Part shown: positions 63,468 to 64,000 of the stretch, one piece after another
How positions within the stretch are numbered: position 1 is the stretch's first letter
Layout of the letters: the number at the start of each line of letters is the position of its first letter
Origin: Phlyctochytrium arcticum
Taxonomy: Eukaryota; Chytridiomycota; Chytridiomycetes; Chytridiales; Chytridiaceae
Direction of reading: 5' to 3'
Length of the DNA stretch: 64,000 nucleotides
NCBI GenBank assembly: GCA_025602905.1
Contig: JAHLKI010000001.1
Coordinates: 1,612,001-1,676,000, forward strand
Translations under genes and position numbers: made by a program
Notes under the pieces: model-generated
Told to the model about the DNA's origin: nothing
Seen by the model: the letters and a program-made list of their open reading frames with translations, nothing else
Database searches by the model: none

Positions 63468-64000
63468 TCACATAATTGACGCAAAGGTTTTATTGTATCG
63501 GGCAATGCTTGGTCCATATTCGTCGTACTGCTCCTTTGTGTGGCAGTAACTGTGAAATTCGGCCTGCAGGGTACGGATAAGTAATGATCAAGACCCATGT
63601 GAATAAGAACTCTGGATACGTACGGTATCAGCCAGTAGACTGCCTCCAAACCATACAGCGTATCGTTGTCGCTTGTGTGATACAACGTTGACATCAATCA
63701 TCGTAGCGGAAATCTGTTGTTCCCGTCCCATGTTGGCTTGTGAGACACTTTCGTAATGCTTGATTCGGCCATCTACAATTTTCTTGATGTCTCGCTGTAA
63801 CCGACGGCCGAAATCTTTGAACATCGTAGATCCTCCTGACAACACGATATTCTACGCGTCATGTGTTAATCGCTTGAATGCAGTATAATCACTGCAATGA
63901 CGCCTACCTTGTAAAGTCCACGACGCGTATCAATTGGACTGTTTTGAATCACTTGGTCAACAACCTCAGGGAGGGGGGTAAGGAAATCTGAGCTCGCAAT
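63468..64000 (-). CDS. ARP3: Actin-related protein 3, C-terminal part (5' end beyond window)
   Basis: Three visible exons: window edge to 63908, 63851-63624, 63563-63468. The text matches the end of Arp3: [69 protein letters not shown] and [17 protein letters not shown]. Arp3 with Arp2 forms the nucleating core of the Arp2/3 complex that makes branched actin networks at endocytic sites and hyphal tips. The ending KTFASIM differs from the usual HNPVFGVMS. Confidence 0.96.

Noticed and set aside
1..64000. CRISPR array, integron or prokaryotic operon structure
   Set aside because: No spaced direct-repeat array; genes carry spliceosomal introns and polymerase II/III features, so the DNA is eukaryotic nuclear.

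Overview
The window is nuclear DNA of a filamentous or early-diverging (non-Dikarya-looking) fungus. Most genes are split by short GT...AG introns, many about 50-70 bp, with TACTAAC/CTAAC-like branch points. Fungal gene families are plain: a velvet-domain regulator, a Zn2Cys6-type factor, C-4 methylsterol oxidase of ergosterol synthesis, a HAM1-like protein, and Sds3, Mpe1, Spf1 and Rad6. Beside them are families better known from animals and amoebae: a MICAL-type monooxygenase, a severin-like gelsolin protein, MRNIP, and an OB-fold/zinc-ribbon protein resembling RPA70 and shieldin SHLD2. That mixture argues against an ordinary ascomycete or basidiomycete; the exact phylum cannot be fixed from the sequence.

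Layout. 0-10 kb: MICAL-like monooxygenase (cut by the left edge), an F-box protein fused to an XPA-like DNA-binding region, a Zn2Cys6 factor with a 2.4 kb upstream region, and an Old Yellow Enzyme. 10-20 kb: two head-to-head inverted pairs of identical tRNA genes. The Ile(AAU) pair encloses a decayed Ty1/copia element; the Glu(CUC) pair encloses an F-box gene. Between the pairs lie an HNH protein gene with a decayed partial duplicate, and mitochondrial HSP70. 20-30 kb: a secreted EEP-type nuclease, then a 2,036-residue single-exon protein with an RluA/RPUSD1-type pseudouridine synthase domain, a roughly 1,700-residue acidic repetitive tail, and a C-terminal CLIL prenylation motif. 30-47 kb: a dense stretch of nuclear genes (Mpe1/RBBP6, the OB-fold/zinc-ribbon protein, a DUF1764 protein, Rad6, an unrecognised three-exon gene, an Sds3-like gene), then the P5A ATPase Spf1, a one-pass membrane protein with LPxY motifs, and MRNIP. 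47-64 kb: a CBS/PB1 tail-anchored protein, the velvet gene, a third tRNA-Glu, severin, ERG25, the HAM1-like gene, a METTL21D/VCPKMT-like methyltransferase, and the 3' end of ARP3 at the right edge.

There is no operon or secondary-metabolite cluster. Two loose themes recur: genome maintenance and ubiquitin (F-box/XPA, OB-fold/zinc-ribbon protein, Rad6, MRNIP, Mpe1) and actin (MICAL-like, severin, ARP3). Proximity within a theme may be chance. Exon boundaries were read by hand from splice signals and checked for frame continuity; the spliced totals come out in frame for all complete genes for which exon coordinates are given.
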